Source: Nocardia cyriacigeorgica
GTDB taxonomy: Bacteria; Actinomycetota; Actinomycetes; Mycobacteriales; Mycobacteriaceae
Direction of reading: 5' to 3'
Length of the DNA: 64,000 bases
Assembly (NCBI RefSeq): GCF_029868385.1
Contig: NZ_JARWNX010000059.1
Coordinates: 62,001-126,000, forward strand
Both the position numbers and the translations under genes were made by a program. The notes beneath the pieces are model-generated. The model was not told the DNA's origin. It made no database searches and was given only the letters and a program-made list of their open reading frames with translations. Positions 1 to 12,549 of the stretch are shown piece by piece; position 1 is the first letter of the stretch, and each line of letters starts with the position of its first letter.

Positions 1-1
1 G

Positions 2-1057
2 CACACCGTCGAGCATCGCGGTCCGATCGCCGACCACACCGCCGGGCTGCGGCTGGCCTTCCGGATGTTCGCCGAATCCGGCCATGATCTGACCGATGAG
101 GCGATGACGGCGGTCGGGCATCGGGTGGTGCACGGCGGCGAGGTGTTCTACCGGCCCACGCTGCTCGACGATCGCGCCATCGCCACCATCTCCGAACTGT
201 CGGCCTTGGCCCCGCTGCACAATCCGGCCAATGTGATGGGTATCGAAGCGGTCAGTGCGCTGCTGCCCGATATCCCGCAGGTCGCGGTCTTCGACACCGC
301 GTTCTTCCATGATCTGCCCGACGCCGCCAAGACCTACGCGATAGACGCGAAAGTCGCGGCAGCCCACGGCATTCGTCGATACGGATTTCACGGGACTTCA
401 CACGAGTACGTCTCCGGGCAGGCGGCGAAACTGCTGGACCGCGCACCCGACGAGATCTCCCAGATCGTGTTCCATCTCGGCAACGGCGCCTCGGCCTCGG
501 CGATCCGTGACGGCAAGCCCGTGGACACCACCATGGGACTCACACCGTTGGAGGGCCTGGTCATGGGCACCCGCACCGGTGATCTCGATCCGGGCATCAT
601 CGCGCATCTGATGCGTTCGGCGAATATGGACATCGACCGGATCGATGAACTGCTGAACCGCAATTCGGGACTCAAGGGATTGTCCGGCGTCAACGACTTC
701 CGCGAACTGCGGCGGCTCATCGACGACGGCGATCGCGCCGCACAGCTGGCCTACGACGTCTACATCCACCGCCTGCGGCGCTATCTCGGCGCGTACCTGA
801 TCGAACTGGGCGGCGTGGACGCCATCACCTTCACCGCCGGTGTGGGGGAGAACAGCCCCGATGTGCGCGCCGATGCGTTGGCCGGTCTGGAACGGTTCGG
901 GATCGCTGTCGACCCGGAGCGCAATCATGCGAAAGGCCGGTCCGCGCGGTTCATTTCGCCACCGGAGGCGGACGTGGCCGTGCTGGTCGTGCCGACGAAC
1001 GAAGAACTCGCGATCGCGCGGGCGGCGCAGCAGGTGGTCGCCGGGATCGCGGGCTGA
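2..1057 (+). CDS. ackA: Acetate kinase, 5' end cut by window edge
   Basis: Acetate kinase interconverts acetyl phosphate plus ADP with acetate plus ATP in the cytosol, normally with Pta. The frame is open from base 2, and an internal ATG at 65 is not the true start because upstream codons continue the family sequence ([10 protein letters not shown]). About 351 residues are visible and roughly 40-50 are missing. Motifs in order: [24 protein letters not shown] and FTAGVGENS, the conserved ASKHA phosphate and adenosine motifs. It converges on pknG, as in mycobacteria, where pta-ackA precedes pknG. Identification is firm; the 5' end lies outside the window. Confidence 0.95.
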   Translation, partial: HTVEHRGPIADHTAGLRLAFRMFAESGHDLTDEAMTAVGHRVVHGGEVFYRPTLLDDRAIATISELSALAPLHNPANVMGIEAVSALLPDIPQVAVFDTAFFHDLPDAAKTYAIDAKVAAAHGIRRYGFHGTSHEYVSGQAAKLLDRAPDEISQIVFHLGNGASASAIRDGKPVDTTMGLTPLEGLVMGTRTGDLDPGIIAHLMRSANMDIDRIDELLNRNSGLKGLSGVNDFRELRRLIDDGDRAAQLAYDVYIHRLRRYLGAYLIELGGVDAITFTAGVGENSPDVRADALAGLERFGIAVDPERNHAKGRSARFISPPEADVAVLVVPTNEELAIARAAQQVVAGIAG

Positions 1058-1062
1058 GGCCC

Positions 1063-1080
1063 GGACCGGCGATCCGGTCC
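1063..1080. terminator. Hairpin between convergent ackA and pknG
   Basis: A perfect 7-bp stem (GGACCGG/CCGGTCC) with a CGAT loop lies in the short gap between the two convergent stop codons. It has no U-tract. Position and symmetry suggest a bidirectional terminator. Confidence 0.55.
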
Positions 1081-1104
1081 AGCAGGGGTCGGCGGCGGGT
1101 TCGC

Positions 1105-3867
<2,763 letters not shown>

Positions 3868-4833
3868 TCAGTCCTGATAGACCGGATCGGGTGGGCGGGG
3901 GGTCTCGCCGAGTACGGATAGCCAGCGGTCGTAGATGCGGGTCCAGGTGCCGTCGGCGCGGATGCGGGCCAGGGTGCCGTTGACGAAGCGCACGAGATCG
4001 TCGTTGCCCTTGGAGATTCCGATGGCGTAGGGCTCCTCGCTGATGTCCGGGCCCACCACATGGGTGTAGGGGTCCTGGGCCGCGAGGCCCGCCAGGATCG
4101 CGTCATCGGTGCTGACCGCGTCGACCTGGCGCTGCTGGAGCACCACGAGACAGTCGGCCCAGGTGGGCACGCTCAATATGGTGGCGGTGGGCTGATGGCG
4201 GCGGATATGGTCCACCGAGGTGGTTCCGGCCACGATGCAGACCCGCTTACCGGCCAGATCCGGCAGGGTCTCGATCCCCGAACCCTTCACCGCCAGCACC
4301 CGCTGATGCGCGAGCAGATACACGGTGGAGAACGAAACCCGTTGCCGCCGCTCACAAGTGACGGTCATGGTCTTCACCACCAGATCCACCGAATGGTCCT
4401 GGAGCGCCTTCTCCCGGTCGGCCGAGGACAGGCTCCGGTATTCGATGAGATCCGGGCTGCCCAGCAGATCGCGGGCGACCTCCCTGGCGATATCGGCGTC
4501 GAATCCGACGATCGCGCCGCTGATCGGATCGCGGAAGCTGAACAGATTGCTGCCCGCGTCCAGGCCGACCACCAGACGTCCGCGGGCGCGGATGGCGTCG
4601 AGCGCGGGTCCGCTGGCGGCGGTGCTGGGGCGCAGGCTCGCGGTGGGATCACCACAATCCGGTTCGGGTTTCGGCGTCACGCTGGTATCGGTGCTGATCG
4701 TCTCCGCCTGCGCGGGCAGCGGCGGCGAGGTGAAATCTGTGCCGTCGATGGCGGTGCGCATGGTCGGCTCGGTGGCACAGCTGCCGATCAGGGCCGCCGC
4801 GGCGAGCACCAGGGCGGTGCGTACGGTTCTCAT
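3868..4833 (-). CDS. glnH: Amino-acid-binding lipoprotein GlnH
   Basis: Family 3 periplasmic solute-binding protein anchored as a lipoprotein. In mycobacteria it binds aspartate/glutamate and signals through GlnX to PknG. The N-terminus is a signal peptide with lipobox LIGSC (Cys about residue 19). The body has typical SBP_bac_3 motifs: GRLVVGLDAGSNLFSFRD, GFDADIAREVA, and GKRVCIVAGTTSVDHI. Length is 321 residues. Its ATG overlaps the end of glnX in an ATGA junction (4830-4833), and pknG follows after 3 bp, so the three are probably translated as one unit. Confidence 0.9.
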   Translation of the reverse strand: MRTVRTALVLAAAALIGSCATEPTMRTAIDGTDFTSPPLPAQAETISTDTSVTPKPEPDCGDPTASLRPSTAASGPALDAIRARGRLVVGLDAGSNLFSFRDPISGAIVGFDADIAREVARDLLGSPDLIEYRSLSSADREKALQDHSVDLVVKTMTVTCERRQRVSFSTVYLLAHQRVLAVKGSGIETLPDLAGKRVCIVAGTTSVDHIRRHQPTATILSVPTWADCLVVLQQRQVDAVSTDDAILAGLAAQDPYTHVVGPDISEEPYAIGISKGNDDLVRFVNGTLARIRADGTWTRIYDRWLSVLGETPRPPDPVYQD

Positions 4834-6191
4834 CGATACTCCCGCAGTCGGGGCCAGACACCCAGCACCACGCAGGCCGCGGCGAGAATGCCGAGGATCA
4901 GCGCACCGGGTGCGAGGAAATCCAATACTCGCGCGCTCTGAGAGATGTCATCGCGCAGGTTGTTCCGGGTGTCGGCGATCCCGGCGGCCAGCGCCTTGTC
5001 GAGGGCGTCGACCTGTGCCGCCGCGTCGGCGGCGCCCGGTCCGGTCGCCACGGCCGCCGCGGCGACGAAATCACCGCGGTCGAGCGCCTGGTTCATCCGC
5101 AGATGTGCGGCATGCCAACGATCCAGTGCCGCACGGGCATCCGCGGCGCCGGGTGCGTCATCGGCGAGCAGTTCGGTGAGCCTGGTCCGGTTGGCGTCGT
5201 AGGTGAGGTCGTAGTCGCCGGTGGCGTCGCGGCGCACCAGCTTCAGCGTTTCCGCGGAACGGGCCTGCTGAGCCAGGATCCGACTCTCGGTGAGACGGTC
5301 GGCGGGCAGCGCGGCATCCTCGCGGCCGCGGATCATCGACGTCGCCGAGATGGCTCCCGCGACCACCGTCCACACCAGCAGCAGCACCACCGCGCCCGAG
5401 GCGAGCAGCAGTCCAGGGTTGAAGGTGCGATGCCAGCGTCGCGCGAAATCCACCTGGGCCAAGACCAATCCGGCCAATGTCAGCACCAGCAGGGCGATCG
5501 CCACCCACGGCGGCCGCACATGACGACGTTGCGCAACGTCGACCGCATCGGAGCGGTGCTGCTGTAGTTCGCCCGCCATCGGCAGCAGTCTGGTCTGCAT
5601 CTGGTTCGACGCTTCGCTCAGATAGGCGGCGCCGACCGGATAGCCGCTGCGGTTGTTGGCCCGCGCGGTTTCGATCAGTCCGGTGTAGACCGGTAGCCCG
5701 GTGGAGATGCCGGTGCGCAGCCGCTGATCGGTGCCCTGCCCGGACAGTGCGGCGAGTTCGGCCGCCGATTCGCCGACGGCCTGGCTGTAGCGATCGCGCA
5801 CATGCTGTGGTTCCAGGCCGCCGGAGATGAACGCCGTCGCGGCCGCTGCGTCGGCGACCGAGAGCGAGGTGTAGATCCGGTGTGCGGAGTGGGCGTCGGG
5901 TTCGGTTTCGGCGAGTAGGACGTCAAGGCCGTTCTGCCGCTCGTTGACCGTCACCGCCGTCACCACACCGGCGGCCAGGCACACCATCGCCAGTAGTAGC
6001 CCGACCCCGATCAGTCTGCCCGGTGTGGACCGGGCGAACGACCGTAGATTGGCCGGGTCCAGCTGTTCCCGCATCGCCCGCACATGCGGGCGCATCGGGA
6101 GCCGTCGCCCACTCCCGTTCGGCGGCTCGGCATCGGTCGCCGGCTCCAGTACCGCCGCCGCCCGATCCGCTGCCAACCGCGTCATGTCCAC
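4830..6191 (-). CDS. glnX: Transmembrane sensor GlnX
   Basis: Membrane protein corresponding to mycobacterial Rv0412c, which relays amino-acid binding by GlnH to PknG. Hydrophobic helices appear near residues 58-80, 225-245, 260-285 and at the C-terminal end, giving about four membrane spans. Two long, Ala-rich, probably helical segments lie between them, including one rich in Thr/Asp with a NRTRLTELLAD stretch. No kinase or enzyme motif is visible. It is the first gene of the operon and overlaps glnH by 4 bp. The assignment rests on order and topology more than on sequence motifs. Confidence 0.82.
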   Translation of the reverse strand: MDMTRLAADRAAAVLEPATDAEPPNGSGRRLPMRPHVRAMREQLDPANLRSFARSTPGRLIGVGLLLAMVCLAAGVVTAVTVNERQNGLDVLLAETEPDAHSAHRIYTSLSVADAAAATAFISGGLEPQHVRDRYSQAVGESAAELAALSGQGTDQRLRTGISTGLPVYTGLIETARANNRSGYPVGAAYLSEASNQMQTRLLPMAGELQQHRSDAVDVAQRRHVRPPWVAIALLVLTLAGLVLAQVDFARRWHRTFNPGLLLASGAVVLLLVWTVVAGAISATSMIRGREDAALPADRLTESRILAQQARSAETLKLVRRDATGDYDLTYDANRTRLTELLADDAPGAADARAALDRWHAAHLRMNQALDRGDFVAAAAVATGPGAADAAAQVDALDKALAAGIADTRNNLRDDISQSARVLDFLAPGALILGILAAACVVLGVWPRLREYR

Positions 6192-6579
6192 CTCCCCGCT
6201 CAGGGGCGCCTCTTTGCGCTGATTCGGAGCCTATTCTGTCTGGCCCCGTCCTGTGCGCCGAGAACTCATCCATTCGCAATGAGCTCGGTCCGCCACCGTA
6301 ACCGGCCAAGGTTAGTGGCCTCGCACGGGTATGCGGGGCGTGTCGCCGATCGTCGGCCGGGTCGGCCCGGAGCCACACCGACCGTGCCCGCTGGTCGCCG
6401 GGGCAGGAACGTGCCCGCCGCCGATATCGGATGCTTGCGTCGCACCGACCGTGCCCGCTGGTCGCCGGGGGCAGCAACGTGCCGCCGCCGATATCGGATG
6501 CCTGCGTCGCACCGACTGCGCCCGCTGGTCGCCGCGGGTGGGGCACTATGGGGTTGCCAGGTGACAAGGATGGTGCGAT
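6192..6579. other. Divergent intergenic region glnX/mutT3
   Basis: This 388-bp gap must hold the promoters for glnX (leftward) and mutT3 (rightward). I see no convincing gene in it. Its right half is taken up by a 67-bp tandem repeat, listed separately. Open frames here simply translate the repeat. Confidence 0.7.
6376..6540. repeat. 67-bp tandem direct repeat, about 2.4 copies
   Basis: The string CACCGACCGTGCCCGCTGG starts at 6376 and 6443, and a one-base variant starts at 6510, giving an exact 67-bp period. The first two copies each contain the 10-bp perfect palindrome CCGATATCGG (about 6421 and 6489). The third copy is cut short after about 30 bp. Copies differ by only a few bases. It sits directly upstream of mutT3. 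Confidence 0.9.
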
Positions 6580-7269
6580 ATGCGTGGTGACGGCGACGGC
6601 TGGTCGCGCGGACCGGATGGGGTCCGCCACTGGGGAAAGTTCGGGGCCGCCGGTCTGCTGCTGCGGGCGCCACTGGAGGGCGGCGGTTCGGCGGTATTGC
6701 TACAGCATCGTGCCCCGTGGAGTCATCAGGGCGGTACCTGGGCGTTGCCCGGCGGCGCCCGCGACAGTCATGAGACGCCCATGCACGCCGCGGTGCGCGA
6801 GGCCTGGGAGGAAGCCGGGATCGCCTCGACCGATGTCCGGGTGCGTGCCGAACGGGTCACGGCTTGTGCATCCAGTGGCTGGACGTACACCACGGTCATC
6901 GCCGATGCCGCGCTCACCCTCGCGACCAGCGCCAACCGGGAGAGCGTCGAACTGGCCTGGGTGCCGGAGGACGAGGTGGACGCGCGTCCACTGCATCCCG
7001 GATTCGCGCTGGCCTGGCCCGGACTGCGCGCCGTTCCCGCGCGGGTCGACCTGGCCGGTATCACCCAGGCCCCCGCCCTGGCAGCAGCGTTGCCGCGCAC
7101 CGTAGACCTCGCCGAGCAGGGCTTCATCTGGTTACACGCCGTCGCGGACGGGCCGGGAGATTTCGCCACGATCATCGAAGGTCTGCTGGATCCGGCCGAG
7201 GGTGATACCGCCGCAGAGCAGGCCGAGCCCGCGACCTTCGCATTGACCACCGGCCAGATCTTGTCCTGA
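6580..7269 (+). CDS. mutT3: Nudix hydrolase, MutT3 type
   Basis: Nudix pyrophosphohydrolase. The M. tuberculosis homologue hydrolyses oxidised nucleotides such as 8-oxo-dGTP and keeps them out of DNA. The Nudix box is seen as GGARDSHETP followed by REAWEEAG near residues 58-80, with the required Gly, Glu and REAWEE core. The upstream LPGG is also present. Length (229 aa) is close to the mycobacterial enzyme (217 aa). The C-terminal half is family-specific and of unknown function. Position between glnX and thiE matches the mycobacterial order. Confidence 0.88.
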   Translation: MRGDGDGWSRGPDGVRHWGKFGAAGLLLRAPLEGGGSAVLLQHRAPWSHQGGTWALPGGARDSHETPMHAAVREAWEEAGIASTDVRVRAERVTACASSGWTYTTVIADAALTLATSANRESVELAWVPEDEVDARPLHPGFALAWPGLRAVPARVDLAGITQAPALAAALPRTVDLAEQGFIWLHAVADGPGDFATIIEGLLDPAEGDTAAEQAEPATFALTTGQILS

Positions 7270-7552
7270 GTACTGAGCATGGCGCCTGCCCGCGGTGATG
7301 TGATCCCTGCGGGACGGACCACGGCCGCCACCATCCTGCGCACGACCAGGACGGGCATGCCGTATGCGGACGGCGTACCCGCGATGCGCTCGGGTGGGAA
7401 CCTGGCGCGGTGTTTCTTCGCGGTGCTCGGTCTGGCCGGAGTGGGGCGCGGGCCAGGGCGGATGCGCCCACGGCCGCCAGGTCGCGGCGTTTCATGGCTG
7501 CCGCATCAGCGCGACCCCGTCCGCCGCGGCGGGCGGCCTGGCCGCGATGTGC

Positions 7553-8251
7553 TCAGACGTTGGCGAGCAACGCGGCCTTCAGTTCGCGCGCGGCGGCCTC
7601 GGGATCGCGCGCTTCGGTGATTGCCCGAACCACGACGACCCGGTCGGCGCCCGCGGCCAGTACCTCGGGCAGCCGCTGCGCGTCGACTCCGCCGATGGCG
7701 AACCACGGCCGGGTCGGATGGGCGTCGGCGGTGGAGCGGACCAGATCGAGTCCGGCGGCGGTCCGGCCCGGTTTGGTGGGGGTGGCCCATATCGGTCCGG
7801 CGCAGAAGTAGTCGATGTGTTCGTCGATGGCGGCGAGCCCGGCCTGGGCGCGGTTGTGCGTGGAGCGGCCGATCACCACATCGGGGCCGAGGATGCGGCG
7901 CGCGTACCACGGCGGCAGATCGCCCTGACCGAGGTGGAGGACGTCCGCGCCCGCGGCGAGCGCCAGATCGGCCCGATCGTTCACCGCGACCAGCGCACCG
8001 TGCCTGCGCGCGGCGGCCTTCAATTCGGCGAGGGCGCCGAGCTCGGCCTTGGCCTCCAGCGGGCCGAACTTCTGCTCGCCCGGTGACCCCTTATCGCGTA
8101 GCTGGATGATGTCGACTCCGCCCGCGAGTGCGGCCTCGGCGAACTTGGCCAGATCGCCTTTTTCCCGGCGGGCATCGGTGCACAGATACAACCGCGCGGT
8201 GGCCAGGCGCTCCCGTGGCGGCAGCGGTCGGTTCGGGTGGGAGGGTTGCAC
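7553..8251 (-). CDS. thiE: Thiamine-phosphate synthase
   Basis: Joins HMP-pyrophosphate and the thiazole phosphate to give thiamine monophosphate. TIM-barrel motifs: [52 protein letters not shown] and PWFAIGG. The frame stays open far upstream, but homology begins at [10 protein letters not shown]. The GTG at 8251, preceded by AAGG, gives 232 residues, against 222 in M. tuberculosis. It diverges from thiO, with only 52 bp between the starts. The 283-bp gap to mutT3 (7270-7552) shows nothing I can support. Confidence 0.93.
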   Translation of the reverse strand: MQPSHPNRPLPPRERLATARLYLCTDARREKGDLAKFAEAALAGGVDIIQLRDKGSPGEQKFGPLEAKAELGALAELKAAARRHGALVAVNDRADLALAAGADVLHLGQGDLPPWYARRILGPDVVIGRSTHNRAQAGLAAIDEHIDYFCAGPIWATPTKPGRTAAGLDLVRSTADAHPTRPWFAIGGVDAQRLPEVLAAGADRVVVVRAITEARDPEAAARELKAALLANV

Positions 8252-8303
8252 GCCTTCGACCGTAGCCGCGCTACCGTGGGGATGCGAACACGAGGAGGAA
8301 CGA

Positions 8304-9394
8304 ATGCGGACTCTGGCCGTCGTCGGTGGCGGCGCCATCGGGCTCGCCGCGGCCTGGCGGGCTGCCGAGGCCGGATGGACGGTCACGCTGTTCGATCCCG
8401 CTGTCGCCTCCGGCGCCTCCTGGGTTGCCGGTGGGATGCTGGCCCCGCTGTCGGAGGGCTGGCCCGGCGAGGACGCGGTGCTCGCCTTCGGGGCCGCGGC
8501 GCTCGCGCATTGGCCCGAATTCGCCGCGCGGCTCGCGGCCACGACCGGCGCCGATGTGTACGTGGCCGAACAAACGCTGACCGTCGCGCTCGACGCCGCC
8601 GACGCCGCCGATCTGCGCACCATTGCCGACTGGGTCGGCGACCACGGCCATGACCTGCGCGTTCTCGACCGCGCCGGGGTGCGCGAACTCGAACCGGGAC
8701 TTGCCCGCACCGTCCGCGCGGGCATGCTGGCCACCGCCGAACCCGCCATCGACAACCGGCTGTTGATCACCGCGCTGCGCCGTGCCGTCGACGCGGCCGG
8801 GATACAGCTGCGCGCCGAAACCGTCGACGATCTCGACGCCCTGCCACATGATCGGATCGTGCTCGCCGCTGGCGCGGCCTCGGCTGCGCTGTGGCCCGGA
8901 CTGCCGGTGCGCCCGGTGAAGGGCGAGATCCTGCGGCTGCGGCACCGGCCGGGCGCGCAACCCGTGCCGACCCGCGTGATCCGGGCGCGGGTGCACGGCA
9001 GGCCGGTCTACCTGGTTCCGCGCGGCGACGGAATCGTGGTCGGCGCAACACAATACGAGGCGGGCTTCGATGTGACGGTCACCGTCGGCGGTGTCCGCGA
9101 CCTGATCGCCGACGCCGAGGCGATCCTGCCGGGCATCGGCGAATACGAACTGGCCGAGGCGAATTGCGGTTCGCGTCCGGGCACCCCGGACAATCTGCCG
9201 CTCATCGGCAGGCTCACCGATCGGATCGTCGCCGCCACCGGACACGGTCGCAACGGCATGCTCACCACCGCCATCACCGCCGACGCGGTACTGGCCGAGT
9301 TGGCGGACGCCCCGCTGCCCGAGGTGGCCTCGGCCGATCCGCAACGCTTCACGGCGCCGTCCGCGCCGGCTGTCTCATCCGCAGGAGGAGTTCG

Positions 9395-9398
<4 letters not shown>
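8304..9398 (+). CDS. thiO: Glycine oxidase ThiO
   Basis: FAD-dependent oxidase that turns glycine into the imine used in thiazole formation. The N-terminal dinucleotide-binding motif is [19 protein letters not shown]; further along are [12 protein letters not shown] and the C-terminal FAD contact [15 protein letters not shown]. The start at 8304 has a strong AGGAGG 4-8 bases upstream. The stop overlaps the thiS start (ATGA at 9395-9398). thiO-thiS-thiG is a tight operon. The 52-bp upstream gap is too short for a TPP riboswitch, and none was found. Confidence 0.93.
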
Positions 9399-10382
<984 letters not shown>

Positions 10383-10530
10383 TCAGGAGGCACGCTGGCC
10401 GGGGCCGCCGACCACGAAGGATCCGCTGGATCCGCACAGACCGGTTCGACGCAGGCGAATACCCCAGGTCCATGTGCCGGAGCCACTGATATCGGTGCCC
10501 TTGCCCGGTGCCGGTACGTCCTCGGGGTCG

Positions 10531-10571
10531 CGGGGGTGATACCCCCGGATCGAGATCATCCTCGAGGATGA
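10531..10571. promoter_or_regulatory. Two adjacent palindromes upstream of ABC exporter
   Basis: 10531-10547 is CGGGGGT-GAT-ACCCCCG, an inverted repeat with perfect 7-bp arms. 10556-10571 is a perfect 16-bp palindrome (TCATCCTC/GAGGATGA). They lie 58-98 bp upstream of the ABC ATPase start. The first could also end the thiG transcript. The second looks like a dimeric repressor site. No regulator gene is adjacent. Confidence 0.45.
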
Positions 10572-10628
10572 CCGACGACAAGCCTTTATACCGACGCGCG
10601 GCAGCCGGATCTGCGCAATGCTGTAGGC

Positions 10629-11582
10629 ATGATCGAACTGAAGGGCCTGACCAAGCACTACGGGCAGACCGTCGCGGTTCAGGATCTGACCTTCACCGTT
10701 CGCCCCGGACAGGTGACGGGCTTCCTCGGACCGAACGGCGCGGGTAAGTCGACCACGATGCGCATGATCCTCGGGCTGGACCGGCCGACCGCCGGTACCG
10801 CCCTGATCAACGGCAGGCCGTACCACGACCTGGACCAGCCGCTGCGCGAGGTGGGCGCCCTGCTCGACGCCAAATGGGTGCATCCCAACCGTTCCGCGCG
10901 CGCTCATCTGCAATGGATGGCCGCCTCCAACGGCATCCCGAAATCGCGGGTCGAAGAAGTGCTGCGGCTGGTCGGCCTGTCCGAGGTGGCCGGTAAGAAC
11001 GCGGGCGGTTTCTCGCTCGGCATGTCGCAGCGGCTCGGCCTCGCGGGCGCACTGCTCGGTGATCCGGCGGTGCTGCTGTTCGACGAGCCGGTCAACGGCC
11101 TCGACCCGGAGGGCATCCTGTGGATCCGCCGGTTCATGCAGCGTCTGGCCGCCGAGGGACGCACCGTGCTGGTGTCGAGCCATCTGCTCTCGGAGATGGC
11201 GCAGACCGCCGAACATCTGGTGGTGATCGGTCGCGGCAAGCTCATCTCGGATTCGACCACGCAGGAATTCATCGACCGCGCCTCGGAGTCGTCGGTGCGG
11301 GTGCGCAGCCCGCAGCTCGACCAGCTGCGCAGCATCCTCACCTCCAACGGTATGACCGTGCGCGAGGACGGCTCCGGCCAGGACGGTCCGGCGCTGATGA
11401 TCGCGGGCGTCACCAGCGACGCGGTCGGCAAGCTGGCGGGCGCGAACGACATCACGCTGTTCGAACTCGCACCACAGCGGGCCTCGCTGGAGGAGGCGTT
11501 CATGCGGATGACCGGCGGCGCCGTGCAGTACCACGGTGCGGGCGTCGCCACGGACGACCAGGTGATGGGAGGTGCGCTGTGA
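10629..11582 (+). CDS. ABC transporter ATP-binding protein
   Basis: ATPase of an ABC exporter of the Ccm/antibiotic-resistance (DrrA-like) type. Walker A GPNGAGKST (about residue 38), signature SLGMSQR, Walker B VLLFDEPVNGLDPEG, and H-loop SSH are all present. About 100 residues beyond the nucleotide domain form a C-terminal extension of the kind found in such exporters. Length is 317 residues. Its stop overlaps the permease start in a GTGA junction. The substrate cannot be told from sequence. Confidence 0.9.
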   Translation: MIELKGLTKHYGQTVAVQDLTFTVRPGQVTGFLGPNGAGKSTTMRMILGLDRPTAGTALINGRPYHDLDQPLREVGALLDAKWVHPNRSARAHLQWMAASNGIPKSRVEEVLRLVGLSEVAGKNAGGFSLGMSQRLGLAGALLGDPAVLLFDEPVNGLDPEGILWIRRFMQRLAAEGRTVLVSSHLLSEMAQTAEHLVVIGRGKLISDSTTQEFIDRASESSVRVRSPQLDQLRSILTSNGMTVREDGSGQDGPALMIAGVTSDAVGKLAGANDITLFELAPQRASLEEAFMRMTGGAVQYHGAGVATDDQVMGGAL

Positions 11583-12340
11583 TCGGCGTGCTGGAAGCGG
11601 AACGGATCAAACTGACCTCGACCAGGTCGCCGTGGTGGTGCTCGGTGATCGTCGTCGTGCTCGGCCTCGGCCTGGCGGCGCTGTTCGCGCTGGTGGTGCG
11701 GACGGCGAGTTCGGATTCGGGTGATGTGCCGACGCTCGATGTCGCGACCGTGACCGCCGGTGTCTCCGGGTTCGGCGTCATGGTGTTGATGATCATGGCG
11801 GCGCTCACCGTGACCAGCGAGTACCGGTTCGGCGTCATCCGCACGACGTTCCAGGCGGTCCCGAACCGCAACCTGGTGATCCTCACCAAGACCCTGCTGG
11901 TCGGCGTCTACGCCGCGGTGCTCACCGCGGCGCTCGCCTTCGGCGCCTTCCTGGTCGGCAAGCTGGTCGGCGGTTCGGATGCGGCCGCGACCCTGGTGCT
12001 CGACGGCCACTGGCGCAGCATCTACGGTCTGCCGATCTACGCCTTCCTGTGCGTGGCGCTGGCCATCGGTGTGGGTGTGCTGGTGCGCCAGTCGGCGGCC
12101 GCGATCTCGCTGATCGTGCTGTGGTCGCTGCTGATCGAGCCGCTGCTCGGCGCCTTCGGTAGCTTCGGCCGCAATGTCACCCCGTTCCTGCCGTTCCAGA
12201 ACGCCAGCCGCTTCCTCTCGGTCGACGGCCCGGCCGGAAACTGGCACTGGGGTGTGTGGGGCAGCCTGCTCTACTTCATCGCCTTCGTCGCGATCGTGTT
12301 CGGCGCCGCGCTGTTCGCGGTGAACCAACGCGACGCATAA
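11579..12340 (+). CDS. ABC transporter permease
   Basis: ABC-2 type membrane subunit of 253 residues with about six hydrophobic helices: residues 20-40, 60-80, 100-125, 145-165, 175-195 and the C-terminal end. The short amphipathic N-terminus LEAERIKLTSTRSPWW and the LTVTSEYRFGVIRTTFQAVP motif are typical of actinobacterial ABC-2 permeases. The GTG start at 11579 overlaps the ATPase stop; the frame is open further upstream but that lies within the ATPase gene. Two strong hairpins follow. Confidence 0.88.
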   Translation: MIGVLEAERIKLTSTRSPWWCSVIVVVLGLGLAALFALVVRTASSDSGDVPTLDVATVTAGVSGFGVMVLMIMAALTVTSEYRFGVIRTTFQAVPNRNLVILTKTLLVGVYAAVLTAALAFGAFLVGKLVGGSDAAATLVLDGHWRSIYGLPIYAFLCVALAIGVGVLVRQSAAAISLIVLWSLLIEPLLGAFGSFGRNVTPFLPFQNASRFLSVDGPAGNWHWGVWGSLLYFIAFVAIVFGAALFAVNQRDA

Positions 12341-12425
12341 CTCGAATAATTGGCTACCCGAGTAGCCCTCCCTCGCCACTCGGGTTGTGGGGTAACGACC
12401 TTGTCGGGAGGTCCGCACCCCTCGC

Positions 12426-12456
12426 GCACCGTCCGCCACTGCCCGGCGGACGGTGC
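12426..12456 (+). terminator. Terminator hairpin 1 after ABC operon
   Basis: Perfect 12-bp stem GCACCGTCCGCC/GGCGGACGGTGC with a 7-base loop, followed by GGTATTTT. The short T-run makes this a good intrinsic terminator. Confidence 0.8.
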
Positions 12457-12464
12457 GGTATTTT

Positions 12465-12496
12465 CCGGCCCGGTGCGAACCCTCGCACCGGGCCGG
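12465..12496 (+). terminator. Terminator hairpin 2 after ABC operon
   Basis: Perfect 14-bp stem CCGGCCCGGTGCGA/TCGCACCGGGCCGG with an ACCC loop, only 8 bases after hairpin 1. It is followed by no T-run. It probably backs up the first terminator and shields the cyclase gene downstream. Confidence 0.7.
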
Positions 12497-12549
12497 ATGC
12501 CGTTCCATGGGCCCCACCGGTGCGCGGGTGGCTGGGATACCCTCGGGGC

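Noticed and set aside
6376-6540. CRISPR array
   Set aside because: Copies are contiguous 67-bp units with no unique spacers and no cas genes.
6340-6564. Open frame through the 67-bp repeat
   Set aside because: It only translates the tandem repeat; no homology or ribosome site.
7270-7552. Possible small minus-strand gene starting at 7495 between mutT3 and thiE
   Set aside because: It starts MKRRDLAAVG like a signal peptide, but has no hydrophobic core and runs into mutT3 antisense.
8252-8303. TPP riboswitch in front of thiO
   Set aside because: The gap is 52 bp and lacks the CTGAGA core.
10383-10570. Minus-strand tail reading GTDISGSGTWTWGIRL as a gene remnant
   Set aside because: No start with ribosome site and the frame runs through the ABC ATPase gene in antisense; too little to call a pseudogene.
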